DNA from: Tillus elongatus | Taxonomy: Eukaryota > Arthropoda > Insecta > Coleoptera > Cleridae | Reading direction: 5' to 3' | DNA length: 64,000 nt | Assembly (NCBI GenBank): GCA_964006375.1 | Contig: OZ023270.1 | Span: 75,610,391 to 75,674,390, forward strand | In this document: piece by piece, positions 39,193 through 50,550 of the stretch | Numbering within the stretch: the first letter of the stretch is position 1 | Layout of the letters: each line of letters starts with the position of its first letter | The notes under the pieces: model-generated | Seen by the model: only the letters and a program-made list of their open reading frames with translations | What the model was told of the DNA's origin: nothing | Database searches by the model: none | Translations under genes and position numbers: made by a program

Positions 39193-39408
39193 ACAGGTCT
39201 CCTTATTAATGAATTTGGGTTTTACGAGAAATTCGCTAAAAAGTCAGATGAATTAATGGTTAAATCTTAAAAAAAATGTACTATTAGCTTCGTCTTCTAA
39301 GTAAACTTGATATTTGCATGGAGGTTATTAATAAAATTTAAAAATTCATTTAATTCTGTAGGTGGGCCTTGAAAACATGTTAAAATATCATCTACATATT
39401 TGTACCAA
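38063..39408. repeat. TA-repeat fragments and (TA)n at 39112-39189
   Basis: A 3' end in plus orientation lies at about 38754 and an inverted 5' end at 39195-39245 after the TA array. Otherwise AT-rich with no gene. Confidence 0.55.
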
Positions 39409-40517
39409 AACTCTGGACGCAACAAGTGCGTTATGGTAGTGAATTTTCATAAAAATATTTTTTAATAGCGATAATGTGTTTTTTTTTTTTGAAAGTAGGC
39501 ATCAAATTTGGTTACCAGTATAACCTATATAGTAAAAACAATGTGCCACGTTTCAACAAGATAACTTTATTGTTTGAAAATGTACAAAATTTTCCGAAAG
39601 TAAAATTAAAGTGTTCCCGAAAAAACTCGTGTCTTGGTCAACCTTATAGGTTAATAGCAAATTGAGCTATTCAAATATGAAGCATTTGATCAAAATTCGC
39701 TACCATAACGCACTTACTGCGTCCAGAATTTTTTTCTTACAAACATGCGTTATATTTCGATGGAAAATGCAAAAACATAAGGCGTGTTTGATAAATCAAA
39801 AAAAATAATTGTATCACCAAAAACTTATGGGCCACCCTGTGATTGTAGAAATACTTTTTTAGGATGTAGCTTAAGACACCCTATAATTAATATGTACAAA
39901 TTTTTTTCATATCTTGTATAATAACAGATATATTAAGCTTTATTGATTTCTTACGAAAATTCGACAAAAATTATATACCATTAAACGATAAACTAAAACT
40001 CTATAGCTAAAGCTACTGCCAAGCATCAGAGAAAGAGTCTATTTGAAATGAATTTTCTGGAAATATTTTATAAAAATAAAGGACAATGACGGTTGAAACT
40101 AAGACTTCAAGGTTTGTAAAACATTCTTGTTGAGACATTTTATTTCCATATCCCGTATTAGATTCAAGTTCTTTGGCTAAATGTTGCCAATTTTGACGTT
40201 TAAATCGCAACTTTGACGTTTTGTGGAAAACCCCAATTTATTTTTCTTTAAATGCCTATAAGTTTTTGTCTTTTGACCTATAGAGCTAAATTTTGGTACT
40301 TAACTTACCTATAGGGATGTAAATCCGCGTACCAAATTTGGTTGCCCTTACTTAGTTAAGTTCAGAGATATAAATTTTTTTCGAAAGAAAGCACAAAATT
40401 TTCTAGGAAAACCTTAGCCGATTTTTCTGGCTAACGAACTTATGCAAGCCATTTGCAAAAGGAAGGTATTCACCAAATTTAATTAAAATCGGCCCATTAT
40501 TTTTTGAGTTATCGGTG

Positions 40518-40615
<98 letters not shown>

Positions 40616-40740
40616 TGAAACTGACCCCGGATATGTGTTCTGGGGTGCCTAATTAGCGCTCATTTGAGAAATTTTTCAAAATTCAAAAGTCGGGATCTCC
40701 TCATTAGTGAATTTTTTAAAGAATTCACTAAAAGACAATA
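39409..40740 (-). repeat. TA-repeat copies, overlapping or nested, (TA)n at 40520-40612
   Basis: Starts with an inverted 3' end (TCTGGACGCAACAAGTGCG at 39411) and ends with an inverted 5' end at 40640-40735. A plus-oriented 3' end at about 39703-39730 inside it shows that two insertions are combined. Confidence 0.65.
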
Positions 40741-41725
40741 TTATTTAAAACTTCTGATGTTAAAATTCGTTTTTCTAAGTTTTCCAAGCGGAGAAATCGG
40801 TAACAGAAAATAAAAAAGAAACGAACATTTGTGAAGCCAGAGAAATAGCCTCTACATCTGCATTTAGTGTTGAACGGTTTCACCAACCAAGGGCAATAAC
40901 ACTTATCAAATAAAATTACTTTGCTTTTGCTTTCACAGATGGTTATGTATTATTTCCAAATGCACTTTGATAGATCAACAAATTTACAAGCCCTGTGTAA
41001 TTTTTGCGCTAAAAATCCAAGATGAGACTTCACACAATACACCTCATGGAAACACCGAACTCAACACTTTCACCCTCCCCTACTCTTCGCCTTATCAACT
41101 ATCACTTCACACATTTAAGCACTAAACGATGCAACGCTGTTTAATTTTCTACATTTCGCAACCATGCAAATAGCAAGCATGACTTCCACTGAACTACCCT
41201 GAGGACAAAATTAACTTATTACTTTGCAGTATTAACATTATAGACAGACCGTCTAACTTCCGGTGTATCGAGACAGCAACTTACGAATTTCTGGGTCATG
41301 TATTGCAACAATCGTGGTATGTCTGTGGCTGTGTGTGTGTGTTTGTATGTGTCGAAATATGCGAGGTCAGTTCACAACCCTTTGGCCTTTCCTGGTCCGT
41401 ACCGTGCGACACAATAGAATCAAGACTGGTCAGGTCAGTATGCAAATTGGCTCTCTGTGCAGCTAAAGGTCATTCTCTGCCGGTCTCGAGATCTTTTATG
41501 TCATGTGATATAAAGGGCAGCTGCCCCTCATGGGATGCTGGATTTTTATCAATTTTTATATCACGGAAAGAATAGGTGATATTAAAGGGTCAGGTAATTG
41601 ATGTGAAGACATCTGCGCAAGAAGTGTATGTTGTTGTAAAAGGGGCATACCTCCTCATTCTTCGGTCTGTAATCTTGAAGTATGTACAGGCTGCTCGTGA
41701 ATGAGTAAGAGGTAGTTTGCAGGGA

Positions 41726-41730
<5 letters not shown>
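40741..41730. other. Non-coding DNA
   Basis: The motif CGGTTTCACCAA at about 40874 recurs at 49908 near a DD41D remnant, suggesting transposon debris. A GT-rich tract lies at about 41330-41350. No gene seen. Confidence 0.4.

Positions 41731-41804
<74 letters not shown>
41731..41804. repeat. (TA)n microsatellite
   Basis: About 37 TA units. Confidence 0.95.
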
Positions 41805-41809
<5 letters not shown>

Positions 41810-42031
41810 TAATCAAAAGTCCCGGAACGGTAAAAGTTTATTTTCGAATTTGTTTTGTACATATTCAAACAATACAGTTATTTTTTTTTATTTTTTATTT
41901 TTTTTATTAATAATAGGTGCCTCGACAATAAAAGCCATTGGCACAGACAAAAAATAAAAATAAATCTGAAACAGAAGTTATAAACATAAACACTACTCTA
42001 ACTTAGTATAACATAAATGTGGAATCTTAAG

Positions 42032-45000
42032 TTACAATGTGTTGTAAACATTAGTAGTTTTCAAGAAATAAATTAGTCTCGATAGATCATTGGTTCCGGA
42101 GAAACTGAGGATATCACTGATGTTTTCCTTAAGATCCAGATACGACCGTTGTTCACTATATCCCGGGCACTCAGTCAAAATGTGGTTTACTGTGAGTTGA
42201 GTACTACAATGGCTGCATAAAGGAGGTTCACTTTTTTCTAGTAGGTGTTTGTGTGTAAGCATAGTATGACCAATCCTTAACCTTCTGATAATGATAAGTT
42301 CTCGTCTGTTTAGGTTTGTTATTTTTGTTATCTGAGTGGTGGATTCTATGTTTCTGAGTTTAGTTTGAGCACTAAACCATAAATGTTGCCATTCCTCGTG
42401 AACAGTGTGTTTTAAGTGAGTTTGAAGGTCTGTATGTATAATAAACTCATGATCTGGATTAATTTTTTCACAAGCCTTCCTAGCTAAGTTGTCTGCCTGA
42501 ATGTTGCCTCCTATACCAGAGTGAGATGGCACCCATATTATTACTGTCGATTTTCCACACTGGGATATTTCCCTTGCCGTTTTATGTATGTCTGCAACAA
42601 TAGGATGTTTGTTGTAAAGTGTTCCTATGGCATTGACAGCTGATAATGAGTCGCAGCAAATAATCGATCTGGTATGGGAAGATTTAAGGAAAGTTTCTAG
42701 ACACAAGTGTACGGCTGTGAGCTCTGCTGTATACACACTGCAAACATCCGAGAGTCGTAGACTCAGTTTTATATCCGCTCCGAAAACGGAGCAACCAGTG
42801 GTGAAGCCGCATCTAGATGCATCAGTGTAATATATTGCATCATATGGGTACTGGCTGAGAATCCCATAGAAATCTGCTCTTAGAGAGGGGGCAGGTGTTG
42901 TTCGTTTGTTGTAAATACTCAAGGTTGTGTTGATAATGAGGTGGTTTTCCAACCATGGAGGATCTTGGACAACATTCTTTCTGACGTAGTGGATATCTCT
43001 TGAGCTTAAATTATTGTGTATATCTAAATATATGTTAGCAAGGCGTGAATAGTTTTGAAATACCCTGTTCATAACAATCGAGTGTGCAGGGTTGCATGTA
43101 TCCGATGTAATCTTCGCAGCATATGACAGCGATAAATGTTTCCTCCTTAGCCACAAAGGTATCTCTCCAGTTTCCCTTAGTATACTTAAAGTAGGACTGG
43201 TCCTAAAAGCTCCTGTTGCTAATCTTAATGCTGTATTTTGGATAACATTTAGTTGCTTAAGAGTTGACTTACTAGCTGATGAATATAAAATAGAACCATA
43301 GTCAAGTCTTGATCTAATAAGGCATCGGTATATTGTAAGGAGCACAGTTTCGCTAGCTCCCCAATTTTGATTTGCCAGTACTTTTAGGATATTAATTTTC
43401 TTAAGACATTCCATTTTAATATAATTAATATGAGATTTCCATGTTACTTTGGTATCTAATATCATCCCAAGGAATCTATGTTCATCTTTCATGGCTAAAT
43501 CACTGTTGTATAGTTGTAGTGGAGTGATGGTGCTGACGTGCCTTCTTTGAGAGAAGAGCATCACTTCTGATTTCTCTACGGAAAAGGTAAAACCAAGTTC
43601 TTCTGAGCATTTCTGAATTGAGAGTATGGAATCTTGTAATAGTATTCTGGTTGAATCTGCATTATTTCCTCTACAAAAAAGTACTATGTCGTCGGCAAAA
43701 AGGGATATCTTAACTGGTTGTGCTATGTATTTAGTGACACTGTTTATGGCTATTAGGAAAAGAGTGGTACTCAATACAGAACCTTGAGGAACTCCATTCT
43801 CTAGTTCATACTGGGATGAGATGGCTCCGTTCAATTTGACTCTAAATCGCCTATTTTCTAGGAAGTGTTGTATAAAGTGAAGAATGTTTCCCTTTATATA
43901 ATTATCGTGTAGATCACGAACAACCTTGTGTCTCCACGTTGTATCGAACGCTCTGTTTATATCTAAGAATACTGCAAGTACTTCTTGTTTGCATGCAAAT
44001 GCTTCTGTTATTTCGAAGTTTAGTGTTATCAAGCTATCCATGGTAGACCTGTTTGGTCTAAATCCATTTTGATGTTGGCTTAACATACTTTTGCTCTCGA
44101 GAGTCCAAATTAATCTGTTATTAATTATTTTTTCCAAAACCTTGCAGGAAGTGCATGTGAGAGATATTGATCTATATCCAGAGGTTCTATCTTTTGGCTT
44201 GCCTATTTTGTGAAGCGGTAGCACATCAGCTTCTTGCCAGATGGAGGGAAATTGATGACTCGCCCAAATCAGGTTGTAAATATCAAGTAGTTTACTTAAC
44301 GCAATTAAAGGTAATTCTTTTAAAAATACCATAGGAATATCGTCTGGACCTGCTGCCGAGCTATTTGCGTTGGCGAGTACTCCACTAAGCTCTTCCATTC
44401 TAATGGGTGAATTGATTGGAGCTGCGTTATCATCACCAGGATCTATACGAATGTTTGATTCAGTTTCCTGTTTTATTTTGAGAAAATCTGAAGAGTAGTT
44501 TTCATTGGCAGAGATGTCGTAAAAACTTTTTGCCATTAGATTTGCCATATCGACGTTTGAAGTGACCAGGTTGTCTTGACTATCATATAAACCCGGTATA
44601 TGGTGAAAATTTTGCTTTCCTTTAATCCTATTAATTTTGTTCCATACTGCAGAGGAAGGGGTGTTTATAGATAGAGTTCCCACATATTCTTCCCATGATT
44701 TTTGTTTGCTTTCTCTAATTATTTTCCGAGCCAATGCCTTAAGTCTCTTCAAGTCCAGAAAATGGTGTTGCGTTCTGTGTTTTCTAAACTTATTGAGTGC
44801 TCGTTTTGCTTCTTGGACAGCAATTTTGCAACTGTTGTTCCACCAAGGTACTTGCGGTCGTCTGCTGTTAGTAGTACGCTTTCCTATGTGATTGGTTGCT
44901 GATCTAATGATTATGTTGTTGAAATTGTTTAAACACGCCTCTGCATTCGTATCGATGTTGAATTCTTCCATCTTTTCAATTATTTCTTCTCTGTAACATA

Positions 45001-45751
45001 CCCAGTTTGCTGAAAAAATATTCCATTTACTGATGAGGAATGTTGGTTGGGTACCAGCAACAGACTTTTTAATGCAAATAGGAAAGTGGTCACTGTCATA
45101 TAGGTCATCGTGGGGTTTCCATTCTGTGGACATTGACAAGCTAGGACTGCAAAAACTGAGGTCAATGCAAGTTAAACTTCCAGATCTTGCACAAAAATGT
45201 GTAGGTTCGCCTGTGTTTAGAAGTATTAGATTTGAGGATTGTAGGAGTTTCTCAATTTCTCTACCTCTTTGATCCGTTTTGATGTTGCCCCACGCACTGC
45301 TTCTAGAGTTAAAATCGCCTAAAAGGTAAAACGGAGAAGGTAGTTGTTTTATAAGCTCATAAATGTCACGCTCATTTAGTGGTTGGCTATCTGGACAATA
45401 TATACTGCATATAGAGAACTTCGTGGGAGTCAATACCTCTACTGCAACTGCTTCGAGGTGGGTGTTCAATGCTATGCTTTTAACCATAATCTCTGTGGAG
45501 GTAAATATAGCAGTTCCTCCACTGGCTCTAAGAGACGATTTTCGATTAAATAGAAAGGAATTGTAGTTTTTCAAATTCACTGACTGTTCGTCTTTTAGAT
45601 TGGTCTCTTGTAGGCAAATGATATGTGGTTTTGAGTATGCAATCAGTGTTTGTAAGAATGGAAGACGTTTAAAGTACCCAGAGCAGTTCCATTGAAGTAT
45701 ATTAATTTGATCTATGAATTCTGTAAAATTAATTATTTGAGTCAGAGTCGT
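42032..45751 (-). CDS. ORF2: endonuclease, reverse transcriptase and RNase H polyprotein
   Basis: The frame is open from a TAG at 45752-45754 to the stop at 42032, about 1,239 codons. Order of domains: apurinic-type endonuclease (LQWNCSG near the start, LQET with its Glu, LLGDFNSRSSAWG, SDHFPI with its His); reverse transcriptase (AAGPDDIP, NGFRPNRST, GVPQGSVLS, FADDIVLFC as the catalytic motif); RNase H (YTDASRCG, YTAELTAV, CCDSLSAV, NIQADNLAR: all four acids kept); and a Cys-His finger CSHCSTQLTVNHILTEC. RNase H with this endonuclease points to the I superfamily. No ATG lies upstream of the endonuclease domain; the first in-frame start-like codon is a GTG at 45578-45580, already inside the domain. 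The frame overlaps the ORF1 end by about 20 bases, so re-initiation or a lost ATG is likely. Confidence 0.9.
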   Translation of the reverse strand, partial: TTLTQIINFTEFIDQINILQWNCSGYFKRLPFLQTLIAYSKPHIICLQETNLKDEQSVNLKNYNSFLFNRKSSLRASGGTAIFTSTEIMVKSIALNTHLEAVAVEVLTPTKFSICSIYCPDSQPLNERDIYELIKQLPSPFYLLGDFNSRSSAWGNIKTDQRGREIEKLLQSSNLILLNTGEPTHFCARSGSLTCIDLSFCSPSLSMSTEWKPHDDLYDSDHFPICIKKSVAGTQPTFLISKWNIFSANWVCYREEIIEKMEEFNIDTNAEACLNNFNNIIIRSATNHIGKRTTNSRRPQVPWWNNSCKIAVQEAKRALNKFRKHRTQHHFLDLKRLKALARKIIRESKQKSWEEYVGTLSINTPSSAVWNKINRIKGKQNFHHIPGLYDSQDNLVTSNVDMANLMAKSFYDISANENYSSDFLKIKQETESNIRIDPGDDNAAPINSPIRMEELSGVLANANSSAAGPDDIPMVFLKELPLIALSKLLDIYNLIWASHQFPSIWQEADVLPLHKIGKPKDRTSGYRSISLTCTSCKVLEKIINNRLIWTLESKSMLSQHQNGFRPNRSTMDSLITLNFEITEAFACKQEVLAVFLDINRAFDTTWRHKVVRDLHDNYIKGNILHFIQHFLENRRFRVKLNGAISSQYELENGVPQGSVLSTTLFLIAINSVTKYIAQPVKISLFADDIVLFCRGNNADSTRILLQDSILSIQKCSEELGFTFSVEKSEVMLFSQRRHVSTITPLQLYNSDLAMKDEHRFLGMILDTKVTWKSHINYIKMECLKKINILKVLANQNWGASETVLLTIYRCLIRSRLDYGSILYSSASKSTLKQLNVIQNTALRLATGAFRTSPTLSILRETGEIPLWLRRKHLSLSYAAKITSDTCNPAHSIVMNRVFQNYSRLANIYLDIHNNLSSRDIHYVRKNVVQDPPWLENHLIINTTLSIYNKRTTPAPSLRADFYGILSQYPYDAIYYTDASRCGFTTGCSVFGADIKLSLRLSDVCSVYTAELTAVHLCLETFLKSSHTRSIICCDSLSAVNAIGTLYNKHPIVADIHKTAREISQCGKSTVIIWVPSHSGIGGNIQADNLARKACEKINPDHEFIIHTDLQTHLKHTVHEEWQHLWFSAQTKLRNIESTTQITKITNLNRRELIIIRRLRIGHTMLTHKHLLEKSEPPLCSHCSTQLTVNHILTECPGYSEQRSYLDLKENISDILSFSGTNDLSRLIYFLKTTNVYNTL

Positions 45752-47111
45752 CTACTTCCATAGATGAGATACTCTCTGTTTCGGCGTTTTGCTCAAGGTG
45801 CTTACGAAACTTTGTGTTTAATCTAGATATTCGATTCTTGATCGCCTTGTTTGTTATGTTTGGGTAAATTTCGTACATCATTTGTAGTAGCGCAGGTATA
45901 TTAGATCTGCTTACAAATCTAAGGGCCTCTTCTATGGGATCACAAGAACCGAAGGTATTTTCCAGGAAACTTTTCAGCTGAGCAAAGTTTAAAATGTATT
46001 GTGGTTGGTTGGATGCGATTATCTCTCTAACGTTGCTTAGTGCAGTGTCCAGATCGATGTTAGATTTCTTCTTTTTCTTCTTTGGTTGAGTTTCCGGTTG
46101 CTTAGGTATCACAAATTCGGTATCAACTACTTTAGTTGCTGGCTGATAGTCAACAGATGCTGCAAGATCAATAAGTGAACCAGTGCTACTAGATGGTGCT
46201 GGTCTTTTAACAGATTGTATTTGATTTTCCGGACATGCAAGAGGTTGTGCCTCTTGAGCATCAGCATCGCTCATAAGATCTTGGGAACTGATTGTGTTTT
46301 CTAGTGGAGGTGATATGCTTTCAAGAATAGCTTTGTCATTTGCACCGCGAGTTTCTATACCGTCGTTTTCTAAACGAGTTGGCAGATTTGTGTTTAATTT
46401 CTCGCTGTTCTTACAATTAGCAGCAATATGGTCTGTCTGTTTACATAGAAAGCAGGCCATATCGTCCGAATTTATAAAAATTCTGTGCTCTATGCCCTCA
46501 AAAACAATGCATAATGTCGATGGTAAGGTTTGATCTGCTGGAAGCGGTGTTATATAAACCTGTCTTCTAAAGCTTAAGATGTGCGCGAACTCGTCCCCGA
46601 CCATTCCCGCTCCCAAGAAAGATGGCTGGCTAACTAAATTTAACCCACACTCTCTAAGTGCGTCAGCAATGATTTCGGGCGGTATATATGGGCTTGCGTT
46701 TGAAATTATAATTCGTTTAGCTGGTGTAACTAAACGTCTGACACTAGTATCATGTTCACCTATTTTTATCGTGCTATGCTCGTTTATTACTAAATCGACT
46801 AAGGTGGTTGTGGATAAATAGATGCACACACGATTGTGTGACATTCTAGAAGCAAATAAAATATTTCTCGCACTAGTAATTTTGCTGACTGCTTTTACAT
46901 ACTCAATAAGTTTTGGGCCGTCAACTGCATTAATGATAATAGCTTGTTCTTTCTTGGGTATTACTTGAACTGGACGTGATGCAATAGCCTGAGCATAGGA
47001 TCTGAGTGTTGAAGCGTTTGGGTTTTCTGATCTAGTGGTCATTATATTTGTGGATACAGTAGGTTGGTTAACTATTTCTTCATTGTTGGGTGTTTGGCTG
47101 CTCCTATACAT
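45729..47111 (-). CDS. ORF1: gag-like RNA-binding protein of the I-like element
   Basis: An ATG at 47109-47111 opens 460 codons. After a low-complexity N-terminus, residues about 50-230 form two alpha/beta blocks resembling the RRM-like cores of LINE ORF1 proteins. One CCHC knuckle follows, CFLCKQTDHIAANC (about residue 214). Then comes a Ser/Pro/Gln-rich linker with a KKKKKK run and a helical C-terminus ending in acidic residues. Such proteins coat the element RNA and accompany it to the target. Only one knuckle is visible, where the Drosophila I factor has three. Confidence 0.85.
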   Translation of the reverse strand: MYRSSQTPNNEEIVNQPTVSTNIMTTRSENPNASTLRSYAQAIASRPVQVIPKKEQAIIINAVDGPKLIEYVKAVSKITSARNILFASRMSHNRVCIYLSTTTLVDLVINEHSTIKIGEHDTSVRRLVTPAKRIIISNASPYIPPEIIADALRECGLNLVSQPSFLGAGMVGDEFAHILSFRRQVYITPLPADQTLPSTLCIVFEGIEHRIFINSDDMACFLCKQTDHIAANCKNSEKLNTNLPTRLENDGIETRGANDKAILESISPPLENTISSQDLMSDADAQEAQPLACPENQIQSVKRPAPSSSTGSLIDLAASVDYQPATKVVDTEFVIPKQPETQPKKKKKKSNIDLDTALSNVREIIASNQPQYILNFAQLKSFLENTFGSCDPIEEALRFVSRSNIPALLQMMYEIYPNITNKAIKNRISRLNTKFRKHLEQNAETESISSMEVDDSDSNN

Positions 47112-47480
47112 AGAGGCAGCCTCGTTTTGTAGGCTTATTTTGTAGCCTTAATATGCAGGCCACAAGTCGCACTCCATCAGTGTATAACTGGTTGCCAATT
47201 ATTATTTTTAAGAACGGAGTTTATGTATGAGAATATATTTGCGATAATACTATCTCTGTGTAGTGATAAAAATATGCAAATATTTACTTGATTTATATTA
47301 CCGTTAATTTGTAATCTGTCACTTAATTGTTCAAGAGTGCACTTTTAATATAAGATTATTTACTATAGTCACTATCTGGCACTATGGAATTAATTTGCAC
47401 TAAAAAAACTGCCAAGAAATGAGCTTAAATAACTCGTAATATCGCGAAAACTACGATCCGAGATGAACGATGTTTACACC
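47112..47480 (-). promoter_or_regulatory. 5' UTR and presumed internal promoter of the I-like element
   Basis: Minus strand begins GGTGTAAACATCG directly after the target duplication. A GGATCGT block about 22-28 bases in resembles a downstream promoter element, used with an initiator by TATA-less insect LINEs. The position is suggestive only. Confidence 0.45.
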
Positions 47481-47492
47481 ACAGTTATTTTT

Positions 47493-47816
47493 ATGAAACC
47501 TGTTACACTGGTAACCAAATTTGATGTCTGCTTTATTTAAAAAAAAAACACATATTTGCTTTTAAAACATTTTTATGAAAATTCACTATCATAACGCACT
47601 TGTTGTGTCCAGATTTTAATTGTTGTATTGAATAGAGTTTTTGTTTTTCACTATTTAAATGACTTTCACTTGAAAATTTAACAATGTGAGGTATCAAAAT
47701 TTTGATGGTACCGTCTAGACAATTCAATGATATGTAAAAACGGGTCGTATTATTTAAAAAAATATATCGATGGCGACGTATTTGAAAAACAGGAGTGGAA
47801 GAGACGTAAATCTTAT
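47493..47816 (+). repeat. TA-repeat 3' end and short spacer
   Basis: 3' end in plus orientation (ACGCACTTGTTGTGTCCAG at about 47596). This is the other side of the copy into which the I-like element inserted. Confidence 0.65.
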
Positions 47817-48316
47817 GCGTCCAGAATTTATGAAAACTCGACGTTTCGGATTCTGTTTTGGAGCCAGATCTCTCTGATGCGTAAGGTTGAACACACTGAG
47901 ACCTCGCAGATGATCTCCGGCGAGATTTGGGGAGTAGGCAGATTGAGGCCCCGTAATCGAGCTACAACAACCCAACCCACCTTTGTCCACCGCTCTAAGG
48001 AGTAGGCAGATTGAGGCCTTAGAGTGTCCTTACATATTTCCTTTACCCACCTTTGCCCACCACTCTAAGGAATAGGCAGATTGAGGACTTAGAGTGTCCT
48101 TACATATTTCCTTTACCCACCTTTGTCCACCACTCTAAGGAGTAGGCAGATTGAGGCCTAAGCGTGTCCTTACATATTTCCTTTACCCACTTTTGTCCAC
48201 CACTCTAAGGAGTAGGCAAATTGAGGCCGTAGAGTGTCCTTACTTATTTCCTTTACCTCTTGAAAATGGCTCCAAAACACAAGCTGAAACTTCGAGTTTT
48301 CATAAATTCTGGACGC
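47817..48316. mobile_element. Fold-back element with internal 70-bp repeats
   Basis: Terminal inverted repeats of about 57 bp start GCGTCCAGAATTTATGAAAA on the left (47817) and end with the inverse at 48316, for 500 bp in total. The interior has four 70-bp tandem units (CTAAGG anchors at 47995, 48065, 48135 and 48205). Each unit contains a hairpin, CACTCTAAGG with its inverse CCTTAGAGTG, intact or with small changes. No coding sequence. Confidence 0.75.
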
Positions 48317-48374
48317 GGTTCAACCCGAGAACCAATTATGTCTCACATTAAAGACCGCGGAAATCTTTCTGAAT

Positions 48375-48458
<84 letters not shown>

Positions 48459-48860
48459 TTGATTTTGGCTTGTACAAGAAACATTAATCTAAAGTTTACT
48501 GCAAACTACATCTCACCCATCTCTTCAGCTTCATCAGCCTTTAATTACTAAGTGAAGATTGGAACCTGTGATGAGCACTGATAAGTACACTTGGAGAACC
48601 GAAATCACCACAACACATTCTAAATACTTAAAAAACCAACATCAACTTATATATCGGATCTTAGGTTAAGAGATCGAACTGAGATGAGAAACTAGTCGCA
48701 GGCAAATTTCACAGTGTATTGTATTAAGGTCAAGGTCTTTGCGCTGTTCCTACTACTTTATCTAGATAAACGCTAACTTGGTGAAACTTAGTGAAACGAT
48801 CGTCAGGTCTTTTAAAATGTGTTGTGGTGATTTGGGTTCTCCAAGTGTACTTAGCCTTTA
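48317..48860. repeat. (TA)n at 48379-48454 and Penelope-like terminal repeats in inverted pair
   Basis: The motif AGTGTACTT/GGTTCTCC occurs inverted at about 48584-48618 and direct at 48822-48853, preceded at 48791-48803 by GTGAAACGATCGT. This matches 33011-33105. Confidence 0.6.
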
Positions 48861-49295
<435 letters not shown>

Positions 49296-50443
49296 CTACA
49301 TAACTACAAAACACATTATAAATAGTAAAATGTTGACGTCTAGCTGGTTTTGTTCAAAGCAGTTTCGAACATTGCGTGGCATTTCTGATGGAATTTGTTG
49401 ACATTCGGCGATGATGCGATGGCCTAAATCATCTACGCAATCTGGAAGTGTAGTATACATATTGTTTTTTGATGCCCGCCCCACACATACAGAAAGCCTA
49501 AAGGGTTTCAGTCTGGCGCCCTCGCAGACCATTCTGTTTGTGCTTTTTGTCCAATTCATCTCTCAGGAAATATTTGGTCCAGATACCGACGAACACAAAC
49601 GGGAGATTTGTTGCTGAAAGAGTATTTCATTTTCATTGTAACGGTCACTTTGTTCACAAATTTTTATGAGTGCTGGATTAACGGCATTATCCTAAAACTT
49701 TAAATTAATTTCTCCTGCTAGGTTTTCTCCAAAAAAAAAAACAGACCAATAATACAATCGCCATAAATTGCACCCCACACATTTAATTTTTCCAAACTTT
49801 GGCTATGAGCTTTAGGGAATATGTGTGGATTTTAGCCAGCCCAGGAGCGACGATGGTGACATTTGTGAAGCGAGAGAAAGTCTCAACGTATGTCTTTAGT
49901 TTGGAACGGTTTCACCAAGTTAGGGCAACAACCATTAATGAACGCTAGCAATTGTTGAGAATTTTCTAGTACTTAAAGTAGGATCCAGGTTAATTGGCCA
50001 CAAAATAGTAACTTACATTGCAAAATTTCCCACTATTCTATTTTCAGCTTGTATCACTCGCTTTCGGTTAGCCACTGATTTTTTCTCTCGAAATTTGACC
50101 AGTCACTCGATGACGTACTTTCGGTTAACTTGGGTATTCGGATGTTGCAGACAGCACAATTCCTAGTTCACCCACTCATACAACACTTTAAAATGCCTTT
50201 TCCGAAAAACTGCTGAAAAACTTAATACTTTTCAAAAAGATATAGACGTTAATTGACAAAATGAGGTGTAATTTAAAATGTTAGGGGTCAAAGTATCTCA
50301 CGCTAGGGGTAAGAACTAACAGGGTTGAGATTATCAGCAAAACGTTTCCACCTCGAAATAAAAATTGACGCGTGTGTGCGAAGTTTTTTAAGTAACAGGA
50401 AATAGGAAAAATCGGGTCTGTTTCGTTTTGTCTGCGCCACTCT
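49296..50443 (-). pseudogene. DD41D transposon remnant with transposase pieces
   Basis: On the minus strand, reading across shifts, the order is LEKLNVWGAIYGDCIIG (about 49805-49750), then a scrambled FQQ block, then LKPFRLSV followed by YTTLPDCVDDLGHRIIAECQ (about 49470-49400). These align in order with the transposase at 19558-20700. The right end at 50400-50443 keeps a version of the terminal sequence (GTCTGTTTCGTTTTGTCTGC). The left end is lost. Confidence 0.7.
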
Positions 50444-50457
50444 GTATATTCTCCTAT

Positions 50458-50459
<2 letters not shown>

Positions 50460-50529
<70 letters not shown>
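50460..50529. repeat. (TA)n microsatellite
   Basis: About 35 TA units directly beside the MITE. Confidence 0.9.
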
Positions 50530-50531
<2 letters not shown>

Positions 50532-50550
50532 ATGTTTAAAAAAAATATAT

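Larger units (their letters stand above)
41886..47480 (-). mobile_element. Full-length I-like non-LTR retrotransposon
   Basis: The minus strand carries a 5' UTR (47480-47112), ORF1 (47111-45729), ORF2 (about 45750-42032) and a short 3' UTR ending in an A-rich tail (41886-41925). Both sides show the same 12 bases ACAGTTATTTTT (41874-41885 and 47481-47492), a target duplication. It is inserted in a TA-repeat copy: flanking pieces at 41820-41873 and 47493-47620 belong to that family. Both ORFs are open throughout, so the copy is young and may be active. Confidence 0.85.

Noticed and set aside
41263..41575. Two overlapping Cys/Val-rich ORFs
   Set aside because: Composition stems from a GT-rich tract; no domain or splice context.
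42627..46821. Plus-strand ORFs across the I-like element
   Set aside because: Shadows of the two real minus-strand ORFs.
47990..48260. CRISPR-like regular array (70-bp period)
   Set aside because: The units are repeats throughout, with no unique spacers; they lie between inverted ends in a eukaryotic repeat landscape.
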